From Caviibacterium pharyngocola (lineage in GTDB: Bacteria > Pseudomonadota > Gammaproteobacteria > Enterobacterales > Pasteurellaceae), in contig NZ_PHGZ01000013.1 in the NCBI RefSeq assembly GCF_002795405.1, forward strand, positions 62,001 to 126,000: a stretch of DNA of 64,000 nucleotides. The letters are read 5' to 3'. Of the stretch, positions 41,079-50,770 are shown in pieces. The notes beneath the pieces are model-generated. The model searched no databases and was not told the origin of the DNA. It worked only from the letters and a program-made list of their open reading frames with translations. Both the position numbers and the translations under genes were made by a program. Each line of letters starts with the position of its first letter. Within the stretch, counting starts at the first letter, position 1.

Positions 41079-41582
41079 ATGCTGATCGCTTTTTTCAAAA
41101 AAATTCTCTCGTGGTTTGCCGGTTCGGATAAAGCTCAACTTATTAATGAATATGAGAAGCCCAAATTGATTGATACTAAGGAATTAGAAAAAGAATTAGA
41201 TATTGTTAACCAAGCTAAACGTTTGGGAGAGCAGAATATCCCTTATTCTACCGATACCGTATTATCCGGACCTGAAGCTAAAATTATTGATGAAGTGGAA
41301 AAATATCGAACCAAGTATTCTACTTGGCGTGATGCAAGGTTGAACATTCAAGATAAGAATTTAACGGAATTGGTTATAAATGTGAAAACCGATTTGAATA
41401 AGGCTTTGAATTATCCCGAACAATTTAAGCAAGAATTGAATAATTGTATTGATCAAAGTAGATCGGAATTAAACGAATTAGAAAGAAAGTATAAAAATCT
41501 CAAACAAGAATTGGAGATATTTAAAGCTAAACACGGGTTAACACGAGATGCAAAGATTGTATCCGGCGGAAAAAATTCTTAA
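41079..41582 (+). CDS. Coiled-coil protein of the membrane-machine cassette
   Basis: Unrecognised protein of 167 residues. The start MLIAFFKKILSWFAG could be an amphipathic membrane-attaching helix; the rest is charged, mostly helical, with a likely coiled coil at residues 115-155 (NNCIDQSRSELNELERKYKNLKQ). No enzyme motif. AGGA before the ATG. Its stop overlaps the next ATG by one base (TAATG), which implies coupled translation with the four-TM protein. First gene of a five-gene unit on the plus strand, AT-rich compared with pepE and folD on the other strand. Confidence 0.7.
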   Translation: MLIAFFKKILSWFAGSDKAQLINEYEKPKLIDTKELEKELDIVNQAKRLGEQNIPYSTDTVLSGPEAKIIDEVEKYRTKYSTWRDARLNIQDKNLTELVINVKTDLNKALNYPEQFKQELNNCIDQSRSELNELERKYKNLKQELEIFKAKHGLTRDAKIVSGGKNS

Positions 41583-42511
41583 TGATTTCCCTACTAATTT
41601 GTTTTGTCGTTTGTGAAGGTATATTGAATGCATACTTTTTTGCACAGGGGAGTGATCAGGGATTGTTAGGCGGTTTTATTCAAGCCGCAATTTTTGCTAC
41701 CGTGAATATTGGATTTGCTGCCGTACAAGGTCGTTACACCATCCCTTGGGTAAACCACCGCAATTTTTTCTTCAAGTGTGTTGGGGGGATTGCTATTTTC
41801 TTTGCGCTTGCTCTCATTTTTACTATTGCATTAACCGTTTCCCATTATCGTGATGCAACAGTTTTGGGCGTGGAAGAACCGGCAAAAGCGGTTATTAATT
41901 CATTACTTAATCATACCTTTCAATTTAATGATATTACTTCTTGGGTGCTTTGTGGGTTGACTATTGCCTTTGGTATTTTTGCGCTTTTTGATGGCTTGAA
42001 ATTAAATGATAGCTATCCACTTTATGCTCCTAAATATATACAGTTTGAAGAAAGCAGAACGCAATATGAACAGGAAATTGAAAATTTGCGTGCAGTCTTG
42101 ACCCAAAAGAAAGATGAAGCCTTGAGTAATCTTGATCAATATTGTCAGGAGTTGAAGTTAAATTTGGTACGACAAGATAGTATTATTAATGATAAGGCAC
42201 AAACTCAATCCGTTTATGAAAATTATATGCAGCAAGCCGAACATACGGCAAAGGCTTTGTTGCAGACATTCCGCAGTGAAAATCAGCTTCATCGCACCGA
42301 TGATATTCCCGCCTATTTTTTGGATGATGTCAAACTGAATAAAGTGGAATTACAAGCGGAGTATAATATTGATCACGATCGTGAAAATATTGATGAATGC
42401 GAACGAAATGTGCAGCGATTAATAAATTGTGTTGAAGACTACAAAAATGAGATTGCTCGCACTTTTACCGAACAATATGATCACTTTACACCTTTAACGA
42501 TTGAACACTAA
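41582..42511 (+). CDS. Four-TM membrane protein with cytoplasmic coiled coil
   Basis: 309 residues. TM segments at about 1-18 (ISLLICFVVCEGILNAYFF), 27-48 (LLGGFIQAAIFATVNIGFAA), 61-85 (FKCVGGIAIFFALALIFTIAL) and 116-138 (WVLCGLTIAFGIFALFDGL). Then FDGLKLNDSYPLYAPKY, a short acidic Tyr/Pro motif that I think recurs in related membrane proteins, and a 150-residue coiled coil (IENLRAVLTQKKDEALSNLD). No known function. As the coiled coil is large, it may contact the coiled coils of the neighbouring cassette proteins. Start shared with the end of the first gene. Confidence 0.7.
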   Translation: MISLLICFVVCEGILNAYFFAQGSDQGLLGGFIQAAIFATVNIGFAAVQGRYTIPWVNHRNFFFKCVGGIAIFFALALIFTIALTVSHYRDATVLGVEEPAKAVINSLLNHTFQFNDITSWVLCGLTIAFGIFALFDGLKLNDSYPLYAPKYIQFEESRTQYEQEIENLRAVLTQKKDEALSNLDQYCQELKLNLVRQDSIINDKAQTQSVYENYMQQAEHTAKALLQTFRSENQLHRTDDIPAYFLDDVKLNKVELQAEYNIDHDRENIDECERNVQRLINCVEDYKNEIARTFTEQYDHFTPLTIEH

Positions 42512-42525
42512 CTAATGGAAAAATT

Positions 42526-43321
42526 ATGGCGAAGAAAAAGCGTAAAAATAACGAAATGAAAAGCATTTTATTGGGCGTGTTTTTGCTACTTGTGGCAGTT
42601 ACTGTTTGCGCTCTAATCGGATATTTTATGTATAACGTGAAGCAAGAGGAAAAACACACTTTGTCCGCAAAAAGGCGCCATAGGGCATACCGTACTGTTG
42701 ATCGATAAAACAGATCCGCTTAATTTTGTTCAAAAGAAAGCATTTCAAGTTTTAATTGAAGATATTGTAATGAATAAAATTGAATCGGGGGAAATGATCT
42801 CTGTATTTGCGCTCGGTGAGGATTTTCAGCAAAATGATGAACCTTTATTGCAACTTTGTAACCCGGGTGACGGAAGCGATAAAAGTGAATGGACAGCAAA
42901 TTTAAAAAAATTAAAACGTCAATATGAAGAACGTTTCTTTAGTCCGATTTTAACTATTAGTAATGAATTGACAAATATTGAAGCGGCTAAACGTTCGCCG
43001 GTGATGGAGCAAATTCAGCTGGTTGCAATTAACGGCTTTAAAAAACAACATATTACAGGCAATCGTAAATTAATTATTGTCTCTGATATGTTGCAAAATA
43101 CACCGGAATTTTCAATGTACAAAACACAGATAAGTTATTCGGAATTTATTAAACAAGATTATGCTCAACGCGTGAAACCTGATTTGAACAATGTGAAAGT
43201 TGAACTCTATTACATTATGAATAGTCCGAAATTACAAACACGTCGTCATTTAAATTTTTGGGAACAATATTTTGATGCGGCGGGAGCGAGAATTACTTTG
43301 GTTAAAACCTTGGAAGGATAA
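42526..43321 (+). pseudogene. TM protein with VWA-like domain, frame broken at a five-A run
   Basis: Two frames make one gene. The first (42526-42708, 60 residues) starts after GGA, has a basic tail and one TM (SILLGVFLLLVAVTVCALIGYF), then goes out of frame. The second (to 43321) can be read upstream as CPQKGAIGHTVLLIDKTDPL. With four instead of five A at 42650-42654 the join reads KQEENTLCPQKGAIGHTVLL without a stop. The joined protein is about 264 residues: TM plus a VWA-like domain (LLIDKTDP at the metal-site position, ISVFALGED, KLIIVSDML). A start at TTG 42698 would truncate this domain. The break may be a real mutation, slippage-controlled, or a sequencing error. Confidence 0.72.
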
Positions 43322-43326
43322 TAAAA

Positions 43327-44625
43327 ATGAATCTTGATGTGAAAAAGTTATTCGTTGCTGCTTGCGTATTAAAAATCGGCGCATTGTTAGCTGCCTATTT
43401 TTTAAATGATTTGTGGATTGCGGGCTTTGCATTACCGCTTGTCATAATGCTTTTCTATATTCTTATAGGGAACTTTTATCGTGATAAAGTTGTTTCCGAT
43501 GATAAATTTGCAGATTCTTGTTATTACCTTGGTTTTATTTTTACGATTGCAACAATTTTGGTGACATTAATCGAATTAAACCGAATCGGTTCGGAAATTG
43601 ATGTCATTGCGGCACGTTTTGCCGTGGCAATGAGTTCAACCTTGTTAGGGGTGGTCGCTCGTGTACTAATTATCGGTTTTAAACGGGATGCAAATGATGC
43701 GGTGACACAAACCGAAGAAGCGATTATTGCGTCGGCGGATAAATTGATCGCGCAAATGGAAAACTTGACCGATAAAATGGCTATGTTTGAAACGCAAATT
43801 GCTGAGTCCGCACAAAAAACGATAGCGAGAGTAGAACTTGAAGTGGAAAAAATGAGTAAGGATTATACCGATCGTATTAACCAATTTTTTGCTGATAGTA
43901 GTGAACAATATATTGACTCTTTGAATGAAGTGAAAGAGGCAAACGGTCAATTTAGCCGATCTTTGGCAAACAGTGTAGAACGGATTGATACGCTTGCCGA
44001 GCAAGCCGGGGAGTTAACCGATAAATTGATAGAACAGCAGAAATTACTTGAACGTTCTAATGTGATTGAGGCATTACATCATAATGAACGACAATCGCAA
44101 TTATTGTCCGAGCAGTTGGATAAAACAAGTCATCATCAGGCTGAGTTAACCATTGCTTTAGATAAAGCTTCAAATAATATTGTGAATTCATTGACTGATT
44201 TGATTTCCGTTGGCGATAAAATCGAACGGCTTTCTACCGCACTTTCAAATAATCATCAAGATATGATGATGCAAGCGCTTAATAATTTGTCCGAGCATTT
44301 AGAACAGTTAAATCTTGCAGTTAATAATCAAATTAAACAATCGGCGAGTAATCAAACAGAAGATTTGTTAAATCAATTAAGCAAGCAACTAAATGATATT
44401 CGCTTAGTTGTGCTTGCCGAACAAAGTAAACAACGTGATGTTAATGATATATCTCCGCAATTATTAGCAGATTTGAAAGAACAGGTAAAAGCGTTATCTT
44501 CCGATCTTAATCATAATAAAGAACTTAAAGGTATCCGAGAATTATTAGAGCGATTCTTGAGGGCAATTCCGCAAGATGAAAATGATTCATTTTGGTCTTC
44601 TTTGTTTAGAAAGGGTAAAAAATGA
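43327..44625 (+). CDS. MotA/TolQ/ExbB-like membrane protein with long coiled-coil tail
   Basis: 432 residues. Four hydrophobic segments in the first 120 residues: KLFVAACVLKIGALLAAYFL, LWIAGFALPLVIMLFYILIG, YLGFIFTIATILVTLIEL and AARFAVAMSSTLLGVVARVLI. The last one resembles the pore helix of MotA/ExbB-type channels (small residues, Thr/Ser, Gly). From about 125 to 410 there is a long helical coiled coil in the cytoplasm, as in ZorA of Zorya defence systems. The link is by layout only. It overlaps the next gene by four bases (ATGA), as motA-motB pairs often do. No acidic residue needed for proton flow is clear by eye. Confidence 0.72.
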   Translation: MNLDVKKLFVAACVLKIGALLAAYFLNDLWIAGFALPLVIMLFYILIGNFYRDKVVSDDKFADSCYYLGFIFTIATILVTLIELNRIGSEIDVIAARFAVAMSSTLLGVVARVLIIGFKRDANDAVTQTEEAIIASADKLIAQMENLTDKMAMFETQIAESAQKTIARVELEVEKMSKDYTDRINQFFADSSEQYIDSLNEVKEANGQFSRSLANSVERIDTLAEQAGELTDKLIEQQKLLERSNVIEALHHNERQSQLLSEQLDKTSHHQAELTIALDKASNNIVNSLTDLISVGDKIERLSTALSNNHQDMMMQALNNLSEHLEQLNLAVNNQIKQSASNQTEDLLNQLSKQLNDIRLVVLAEQSKQRDVNDISPQLLADLKEQVKALSSDLNHNKELKGIRELLERFLRAIPQDENDSFWSSLFRKGKK

Positions 44626-45647
44626 GTATAGAAAATGCGTTCAAAAAAAGAAATGATAGCGTTTTCCAGTTATCATTAACAGAAATTGCATTTATGTTGA
44701 TTTTTATTTTACTGTTATTACTCGGTTGGATGTATTTTTTAGAGCGTGACAAAGCGGAGCATTTTAAACAGGAATTACAACAGGTTGAAAATAAATTAAA
44801 TGAATATTCCGATGACAGGAAAACAGTAAGCGAAGTATTACAATTACTGAAACTAAGAAACGCAAATCCGGAAGAAATTATTTTCGAATTAGAAAGTCTG
44901 TTAGAGAATTCAAAAGAAATTGAGCGGCTAAAAGAAAAATTGACAAATCAAGATGAAACCTTAACAGCATTAAGTGAAATTTTAGCCGAAGGCAAACATA
45001 ATAAAGATGAATTAGTGCAGAAATTACAAGAGGTTGTTGGTTTTCGAGAACGGATTATTGAACACCTAAAAGAGGCTGATTTACAAATTAATGTGAATGA
45101 CTTAAATGCAATAGAAAAGGTTTTGCAAGATTCAATCGTATTAAATAAGCAGCTTGAATCAATGATACCTGAAAATATCAATCAAGAAGATCGTCAGCTA
45201 TTTACTGAGAATTTGCTTCAGCAATTAACTCATCAAGATATGCGTGATAATGCAATGTTAAAAGGGCAAGTGCAGTTTTTACGGAAAAAATTACGAGATG
45301 CTAATGGAGGTCGAGATTACCCGCCTTGTTGGGCAAACGAAGAAACTGGTGCGATTGACTACTTATTTCGGATCGATATTTTGAATAATGGATTGAAAGT
45401 TACGCCAGCTTGGATTCCTGAAAGAGCGGAGGATGCCGCAAATATACCTAATCTTGAAAAGTTAATCAATAAAGTACATTCAAGAGGACAGTTCCAAGCG
45501 TTGACGAATGCTATTTTAGTCGAGTCTAACGAAAAACAATGCCGTCACTACGTTAGAATGAAGAATAACGTTAATAACCTTAGTTTATTTAATAACAGCC
45601 GTTATACTATTGAAAATGTCTTTTATAAACTTGAAATCAGGAACTAA
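44622..45647 (+). CDS. Single-TM, coiled-coil protein, MotB/ZorB-like layout
   Basis: 341 residues. A short cytoplasmic start, one TM (SLTEIAFMLIFILLLLLGWMYFL, residues 18-40) with a Glu in its first turn, a coiled coil to about residue 205, then a globular end: GGRDYPPCWANEETGAIDYLFRIDILNNGLKVTPAW, with two Cys overall (PPCW and EKQCRHYV). An Asp/Glu in or near the TM is a feature of MotB-type stator subunits, but I find no OmpA peptidoglycan-binding motif. No SNF2 or HNH partner as in Zorya is present. Followed by a terminator. Confidence 0.7.
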   Translation: MSIENAFKKRNDSVFQLSLTEIAFMLIFILLLLLGWMYFLERDKAEHFKQELQQVENKLNEYSDDRKTVSEVLQLLKLRNANPEEIIFELESLLENSKEIERLKEKLTNQDETLTALSEILAEGKHNKDELVQKLQEVVGFRERIIEHLKEADLQINVNDLNAIEKVLQDSIVLNKQLESMIPENINQEDRQLFTENLLQQLTHQDMRDNAMLKGQVQFLRKKLRDANGGRDYPPCWANEETGAIDYLFRIDILNNGLKVTPAWIPERAEDAANIPNLEKLINKVHSRGQFQALTNAILVESNEKQCRHYVRMKNNVNNLSLFNNSRYTIENVFYKLEIRN

Positions 45648-45659
45648 TCAAATTTATAA

Positions 45660-45680
45660 GGCAGGGTATTTCCCTGCCGA
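45660..45680. terminator. Terminator at the end of the cassette
   Basis: GGCAGGG (45660-45666), TATTT, CCCTGCC (45672-45678). The T-run is poor. It separates the cassette from the convergent folD. Confidence 0.65.
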
Positions 45681-45709
45681 GTAAGTAATGACAAGTTCGA
45701 AAAAGCGGA

Positions 45710-46570
45710 TTAAGCCGCCGATTGCGTATTTCGTTCGTAGGCGAACAGGGTGTTGAACATCAACATTGCGACGGTCATCGGGCCGACGCCGCCCGGTACG
45801 GGGGTGATGAAACCGGCTTTTTGCGCGGCGATGTCGTATTGAACGTCGCCTAATAATTTTCCTTCGACGCGGTTAATGCCGACGTCAATCACGATAGCGC
45901 CTTCTTTGATCCAATCGCCCGGAATAAATTGTGGTTTGCCGACGGCAACCACCAAAATATCCGCTTGGCGAACGTGGCTTTCCAAATCTTTGGTAAACCG
46001 GTGCGTAACGGTAACGGTGCAGCCGGCTAGCAGTAATTCTAACGCCATCGGGCGACCGACGATATTCGAGGCGCCGACGATGACGGCGTGTTGACCGTAT
46101 AAATCCACGCCGGTGGTTTCCAGTAATTTCATTACGCCGTAAGGTGTGCAAGCGCGCAACGTCGGGATGCGTTGGCAGAGGCGACCGACGTTGTAAGGGT
46201 GAAAACCGTCCACGTCTTTTTCCGGTGCAATGCGTTCGATAACCAAAGTGCTGTTAATGTGCGTCGGCAGCGGCAGTTGCACTAAAATGCCGTCGATTTT
46301 CGGATCTTGATTTAATTGTTCGATCAACGACAATAATTCTTGCTCGGAAGTGGTTTCCGGCAAGTCGTAAGATTTTGAATAAATACCGATTTCTTCACAG
46401 CTTTTGCGTTTACTTCCCACATAAACTTGAGAAGCGGGATCCGCACCGACTAAAATCACCGCTAATCCCGGTGCGCGTTTTCCTTGGGCGAGATATTGAC
46501 GGATTTTCTGCGCAATCTCCGCTTTGACGTTTTTTGCTAACGCAGAACCTGAAATAATTTGTGCCGGCAT
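45710..46570 (-). CDS. folD: Methylenetetrahydrofolate dehydrogenase / cyclohydrolase FolD
   Basis: Bifunctional enzyme of one-carbon metabolism, 286 residues, NADP-dependent. Signatures: [23 protein letters not shown] with the catalytic Lys in the YVxxKxK motif, [26 protein letters not shown], the NADP loop [15 protein letters not shown], and [16 protein letters not shown]. Own gene unit; the tRNA promoter and tRNA-Pro are divergent from its start. Confidence 0.98.
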   Translation of the reverse strand: MPAQIISGSALAKNVKAEIAQKIRQYLAQGKRAPGLAVILVGADPASQVYVGSKRKSCEEIGIYSKSYDLPETTSEQELLSLIEQLNQDPKIDGILVQLPLPTHINSTLVIERIAPEKDVDGFHPYNVGRLCQRIPTLRACTPYGVMKLLETTGVDLYGQHAVIVGASNIVGRPMALELLLAGCTVTVTHRFTKDLESHVRQADILVVAVGKPQFIPGDWIKEGAIVIDVGINRVEGKLLGDVQYDIAAQKAGFITPVPGGVGPMTVAMLMFNTLFAYERNTQSAA

Positions 46571-46687
46571 TGATTTTTCCTTTTATTGTTTGAAAGTAAA
46601 CGTTTGCTATTTTGGCAGAAAAACACGTTGAATGTAAGTTTAATTGAGATAAATTTGAGCGATTGAACGAAAAATATAAAAAAGTCG

Positions 46688-46715
46688 TTGACTGTAAATA
46701 AAAGCAAATTATAAT
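46688..46715 (+). promoter_or_regulatory. Promoter of tRNA-Pro and tRNA-Arg
   Basis: TTGACT, 16 bases, TATAAT, then a GCAC sequence at the expected start region. Near-consensus, typical of stable RNA genes. Confidence 0.85.
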
Positions 46716-46727
46716 GCACACATTCGT

Positions 46728-46804
46728 CGGCGAGTAGCGCAGCTTGGTAGCGCAACTGGTTTGGGACCAGTGGGTCGTAGGTTCAAATCCTATCTCGCCG
46801 ACCA
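46728..46804 (+). tRNA. tRNA-Pro (anticodon TGG)
   Basis: 77 bases with encoded CCA. Acceptor CGGCGAG/CTCGCCG, D-arm, anticodon stem ACTGG/CCAGT around TTTGGGA (anticodon TGG), T-arm with GGTTCAAATCC. All stems pair. First of a two-tRNA unit. Confidence 0.98.
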
Positions 46805-46836
46805 CTTCTTTTTTATTCGACATATCCATTTGAAAT

Positions 46837-46913
46837 GCGCCCTTAGCTCAGCTGGATAGAGCAACGGCCTTCTAAGCCGTAGGTCATTGGTTCGAATCCA
46901 ATAGGGCGTGCCA
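46837..46913 (+). tRNA. tRNA-Arg (anticodon TCT)
   Basis: 77 bases with encoded CCA. Acceptor GCGCCCT with AGGGCGT (terminal G-T pair), anticodon loop CTTCTAA (anticodon TCT), T-arm with GGTTCGAATCC. It reads AGA and AGG codons. 32 bases after tRNA-Pro and likely on the same transcript. Confidence 0.97.
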
Positions 46914-47063
46914 TTAATTATCCGATTTCGATAAGCAAATTTTTCCGAGTAACTATGACGTTTTTTTGTTATCTTTTGATACCTTGAACCATTCAAAGAT
47001 AAAAACGAACCGATATAGTCGAAAGATAAAAAATGCGATTATTTCTAACCGCACTTTTCAAAA

Positions 47064-47900
47064 TTAATTCGCATTAAAGGTATCACACTGGCTTGGTTCG
47101 CCGGATTGCAAACCGCGTTTAAACCACGCCAAACGTTGTGCCGATGTGCCGTGAGTAAAGCTGTCCGGTACTACATAACCTTGACTACGTTTCTGCAATC
47201 GATCGTCGCCGACCGCTTCCGCCGCGCGAAAAGCTTTTTCGATGTCGCCGCTTTCAAATAATCCGCTTTGGGTCGCTTGATAACCCCACACGCCGGCGAA
47301 ACAATCTGCTTGTAATTCCAATTTCACCGATAATTGATTGGCTTGCGCTTGTCCGAGTTTTTGTTGCGCTTGATTCACTTTCGGCAAAATGCCTAATAAA
47401 TTTTGGATATGATGACCAACTTCGTGCGCGATCACATAAGCAAACGCCGAGTCGCCCGTCGCGCCTAATTTATTTTTCATATCGTTATAAAAGGACAAAT
47501 CCAAATACACGCGATGATCGTTCGGGCAGTAAAATGGCCCCATCGCCGATTGCCCCGTGCCGCAAGCGGTGGAAGTTGCGCCGTTATACAACACCATTAC
47601 CGGCGCTTGATAAGTGCGGTTGTTTTTGGCGAAATAATTGCCCCAAACGGTTTCCGTATCTGCCAACACCACGCGGGACAAACCGTTCAGTTCTTGTTCT
47701 TCTTGGCTGTTTAGCGAAGAAGTTTGCTGTCCGCCGAAATCGGGCGTGCCCACCAAGCCGGATAAATCGACGCCGTAATACGCGCCGACCAATAAAATAA
47801 TAAAGCCGAGAATCCCCGTACTTTTGCCGCCGCCGAGGGATTTTCCGGACGCGCGTCTGTCTTCTACATTAGTGCTTTCTCTACGACCTTGCCAACGCAT
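47064..47900 (-). CDS. ypfJ: Neutral zinc metallopeptidase, YpfJ type
   Basis: 278 residues of the YpfJ (Zn_peptidase_2) family. N-terminal cytoplasmic part [19 protein letters not shown] with the conserved RRESxNVEDRRG pattern, one TM ([20 protein letters not shown]), and an outer domain with the zinc motif [19 protein letters not shown] (HEVGHH) and [14 protein letters not shown] (the third ligand region). [15 protein letters not shown] is typical. The substrate is not known. Single-gene unit. Confidence 0.93.
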   Translation of the reverse strand: MRWQGRRESTNVEDRRASGKSLGGGKSTGILGFIILLVGAYYGVDLSGLVGTPDFGGQQTSSLNSQEEQELNGLSRVVLADTETVWGNYFAKNNRTYQAPVMVLYNGATSTACGTGQSAMGPFYCPNDHRVYLDLSFYNDMKNKLGATGDSAFAYVIAHEVGHHIQNLLGILPKVNQAQQKLGQAQANQLSVKLELQADCFAGVWGYQATQSGLFESGDIEKAFRAAEAVGDDRLQKRSQGYVVPDSFTHGTSAQRLAWFKRGLQSGEPSQCDTFNAN

Positions 47901-48094
47901 AATTGAGTTCCTTTAAAATGATGAATTTCGGCGTTATTTTATTATAAAAAACAAAAAAGTGCGGTGTTTTTTTGCGGAGAAAATTCAATTAATGTAAAGA
48001 TTACGGCGATTCGTTAAGTTAATGTTGATTCGCCCGCATTTATTGGGTAATGTTAGCGACGAATTCAATTCAATCTTAATGTAAGGAGCTAAAA

Positions 48095-48538
48095 ATGGGT
48101 TTATTTGATTTCGTCGGCGACATTGGCAAAAAAATCTTTTCTAAAAAAGAAGAAGCGTCCGCAGCGGTCACCAATCATATCGCGGAAGATAATCCGGGCG
48201 TGGAAAACGTTTCTGTAAAAGTCGAAGACGGCGTCGCGACGCTCGAAGGCAATGCGGTTTCGGCGGAAGCCTTGGAAAAAGCGGTGTTAATGGCGGGAAA
48301 TATTATCGGCATTAATTCGGTGAATGTGGATAAAGTATCCGTTGCAAACGGCGAAACCTTGGCGGGCGATGACGAGTTTTACGTTATCCAAAAAGGCGAT
48401 ACTTTATGGAAAATCGCGGAAAAAACCTATGGCAACGGCGCAAAATATACTGCGATCGTGAATGCGAATAAAGAAGTGATCAAAGACGCGGATAAAATCT
48501 TCCCGGGACAAAAAATTCGCTTACCTAAAGCATTATAA
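48095..48538 (+). CDS. BON-LysM protein, Kbp/YgaU type
   Basis: 147 residues: an N-terminal BON domain (residues 25-85, VENVSVKVEDGVATLEGNAVS) and a C-terminal LysM domain (about 95-146, YVIQKGDTLWKIAEKTYGNGAKYTAIVNANKEVIKDADKIFPGQKIRLP). The same layout and length as E. coli Kbp (YgaU), a potassium-binding cytoplasmic protein. No signal peptide. AAGGAG before the ATG; single-gene unit with a terminator. The potassium role is from the E. coli relative. Confidence 0.9.
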   Translation: MGLFDFVGDIGKKIFSKKEEASAAVTNHIAEDNPGVENVSVKVEDGVATLEGNAVSAEALEKAVLMAGNIIGINSVNVDKVSVANGETLAGDDEFYVIQKGDTLWKIAEKTYGNGAKYTAIVNANKEVIKDADKIFPGQKIRLPKAL

Positions 48539-48550
48539 TCTTTAACAAAG

Positions 48551-48590
48551 GAAAGCCTTGTTTCTTGATGAAATAAGGCTTTCTTTTTTA
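48551..48590 (+). terminator. Terminator after the BON-LysM gene
   Basis: GAAAGCCTT (48551-48559) pairs with AAGGCTTTC (48575-48583), followed by T-run. Confidence 0.92.
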
Positions 48591-48748
48591 TTTGGGTTAA
48601 AAAATAATCAAATGCTGTTTTTTATACGCCATTTTCTCGACGGACGGCGTTTGTATCGCTATAATTTATCGTCTTTTAACTTAAGTTTATTTACTAACGT
48701 GTTCGGTGCGTGTATTCGCCGAGTGCAAATTCATTTTGAGGTAACATA

Positions 48749-50047
48749 ATGTCATTTAATATTGAAACAACTCAAGGTCTTGAGCGTCGTGTAAACATCA
48801 CCGTTCCGGCAGAAACCGTCGAACAAGCCGTGCGCGAAGAATTAAAACGCGTGTCTAAAAATGCGCGTGTTGACGGTTTCCGTAAAGGTAAAGTTCCGCC
48901 GCAAATTATTGAAAAACGTTTCGGCGCGTCCGTTCGTCAAGATGTTTTAGGCGATTTATTACAAAAACATTTCTTCAACGTAATGTTTGAAAACAAAGTG
49001 AATCTTGCCGGTCGCCCGACATTCAGCGTCGAACAATTCGAAGCGGGTAAAGAATTACAATTCACCGCAACTTTCGAAGTGTATCCGGAAGTGCAATTAC
49101 AAGGTTTAGACCAAATTAAAGTGGAAAAACCGGTCGTGGAAATTTCCGATGCGGACATCGATAAAATGGTTGACGTATTACGCAAACAACAAGCTACTTG
49201 GGCAGAAAGCCAAGATGCGGCAAAAGCGGAAGATCGCGTGACAATCGATTTCGTCGGTTCCGTTGACGGTGAAGAATTTGACGGCGGCAAAGCCTCCGAT
49301 TTCGTGTTGGCAATGGGTCAAGGTCGTATGATTCCGGGCTTTGAAGATGGTATCGTCGGTCACAAAGCAGGCGAAGCCTTTGATATCGACGTAACTTTCT
49401 CTGAAAGCTATCACGCGGAAAACTTAAAAGGTAAAGCGGCGAAATTTGCAATTACCTTGAAAAAAGTCGAAGTGATGGTGTTACCTGAATTAACCGACGA
49501 ATTCGTTGCGAAATTCGGTCCGAATACCAAAACCGTTGCGGATTTGCGCACTGAAATCGCGAAAAATATGCAACGCGAATTGAAAAATGCATTAACCGCA
49601 CGCGTGAAAAATCAAGTGATCGACGGTTTGTTAGAACAAAACCCGATTGAGGTTCCTGCTGCGGCAATCGAACAAGAAATCGAAGTATTACGCAACCAAG
49701 CGGCACAACGTTTCGGCGGTAACGCGCAACAAGCGGCACAACTTCCGCGCGAATTATTTGAAGAACAAGCAAAACGTCGCGTTCAAGTCGGTTTATTGTT
49801 CGCCGAAGTGATTTCTTCAAACGAATTAAAAGCGGATGAAGATCGCGTTCAAGCAATGATTCAAGATATCGCCTCTGCTTACGAACAACCGGCGGAAGTG
49901 GTTGAATACTACAGCAAAAACAAAGAGTTAATGAATAACATCCGCAATGTTGTGTTAGAAGAACAAGCGGTTGACGCGGTATTGGCAAAAGCGCAAGTGA
50001 GCGAAAAAGCCTCTTCATTCGATGAAGTGATGAATCCGCAAGCTTAA
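48749..50047 (+). CDS. tig: Trigger factor Tig
   Basis: Ribosome-bound chaperone and prolyl isomerase, 432 residues. N-terminal ribosome-binding domain with the signature [17 protein letters not shown] (residues 43-59), FKBP-like PPIase domain (about 150-245: [48 protein letters not shown]), and a long helical C-terminal chaperone part. Conserved order tig-clpP-clpX, as in enteric bacteria. GAGG before the ATG. Confidence 0.98.
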   Translation: MSFNIETTQGLERRVNITVPAETVEQAVREELKRVSKNARVDGFRKGKVPPQIIEKRFGASVRQDVLGDLLQKHFFNVMFENKVNLAGRPTFSVEQFEAGKELQFTATFEVYPEVQLQGLDQIKVEKPVVEISDADIDKMVDVLRKQQATWAESQDAAKAEDRVTIDFVGSVDGEEFDGGKASDFVLAMGQGRMIPGFEDGIVGHKAGEAFDIDVTFSESYHAENLKGKAAKFAITLKKVEVMVLPELTDEFVAKFGPNTKTVADLRTEIAKNMQRELKNALTARVKNQVIDGLLEQNPIEVPAAAIEQEIEVLRNQAAQRFGGNAQQAAQLPRELFEEQAKRRVQVGLLFAEVISSNELKADEDRVQAMIQDIASAYEQPAEVVEYYSKNKELMNNIRNVVLEEQAVDAVLAKAQVSEKASSFDEVMNPQA

Positions 50048-50070
50048 TTTGCCGATAATCTTTTGAATTG

Positions 50071-50113
50071 AAAGTGCGGTCGTTTTTTATTAAAAAATGA
50101 CCGCACTTTTGTT
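50071..50113 (+). terminator. Terminator between tig and clpP
   Basis: AAAGTGCGGTC at 50071-50081 pairs with GACCGCACTTT at 50099-50109; the inner bases TTTTTTA/TAAAAAA also pair. Both arms are uptake cores. A single T-run end allows partial read-through to clpP. Confidence 0.88.
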
Positions 50114-50176
50114 ATATAATGTCATCCTGAAAAATAAAAGTAAGCGGACGGCTTACCTAAACGAAAAGAGGTGGAT

Positions 50177-50758
50177 ATGAGTTTAATTCCTATGGTTGTC
50201 GAACAAACTTCGCGCGGCGAGCGTTCTTACGACATTTATTCGCGTTTATTGAAAGAGCGAATCATTTTCTTAAGCGGCGAAGTTGAAGATCATATGGCGA
50301 ATTTGATTGTGGCGCAGTTGCTATTTTTAGAATCTGAAAATCCGGAAAAAGACGTCAATATTTATATTAATTCGCCGGGCGGTTCCGTCACGGCGGGAAT
50401 GGCGATTTACGATACGATGCAGTTTATCAAACCGGACGTGCGCACGCTTTGTATCGGGCAGGCTTGTTCAATGGGCGCGTTTTTATTGGCGGGCGGCACG
50501 GCGGGCAAGCGCGCGGCGTTACCGAATGCGCGAGTGATGATTCATCAACCGTTGGGCGGATTTCGCGGTCAGGCGTCGGATATTCAAATCCACGCGCAAG
50601 AAATTTTAAAAATTAAACACACGTTAAACGAACGTTTAGCCTTCCATTGCGGACAGCCGATCGAAAAAATCGAGCGTGACACGGATCGGGACAATTTTAT
50701 GTCTGCGGAAGAAGCCAAATTATACGGCTTGGTCGATGACGTGTTGATTAAACGATAA
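50177..50758 (+). CDS. clpP: ATP-dependent Clp protease proteolytic subunit ClpP
   Basis: Serine protease subunit of ClpXP. The start at 50177 ([25 protein letters not shown]) with AGAGG six bases before gives 193 residues; the in-frame GTG at 50171 lies in that site. Catalytic triad: Ser in [14 protein letters not shown], His in [12 protein letters not shown], Asp in [33 protein letters not shown] is the conserved handle. Immediately followed by clpX. Confidence 0.98.
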   Translation: MSLIPMVVEQTSRGERSYDIYSRLLKERIIFLSGEVEDHMANLIVAQLLFLESENPEKDVNIYINSPGGSVTAGMAIYDTMQFIKPDVRTLCIGQACSMGAFLLAGGTAGKRAALPNARVMIHQPLGGFRGQASDIQIHAQEILKIKHTLNERLAFHCGQPIEKIERDTDRDNFMSAEEAKLYGLVDDVLIKR

Positions 50759-50770
50759 TTGGAAACAGAA

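Noticed and set aside
41079-45647. Calling the cassette a standard Zorya system
   Set aside because: The MotA/MotB-like layout is suggestive, but no OmpA motif is seen in the MotB-like protein and no ZorC, ZorD or ZorE type gene is present.
48558-48749. 63-codon open frame before tig
   Set aside because: It begins inside the terminator of the preceding gene, has no ribosome-binding site, and resembles no protein.
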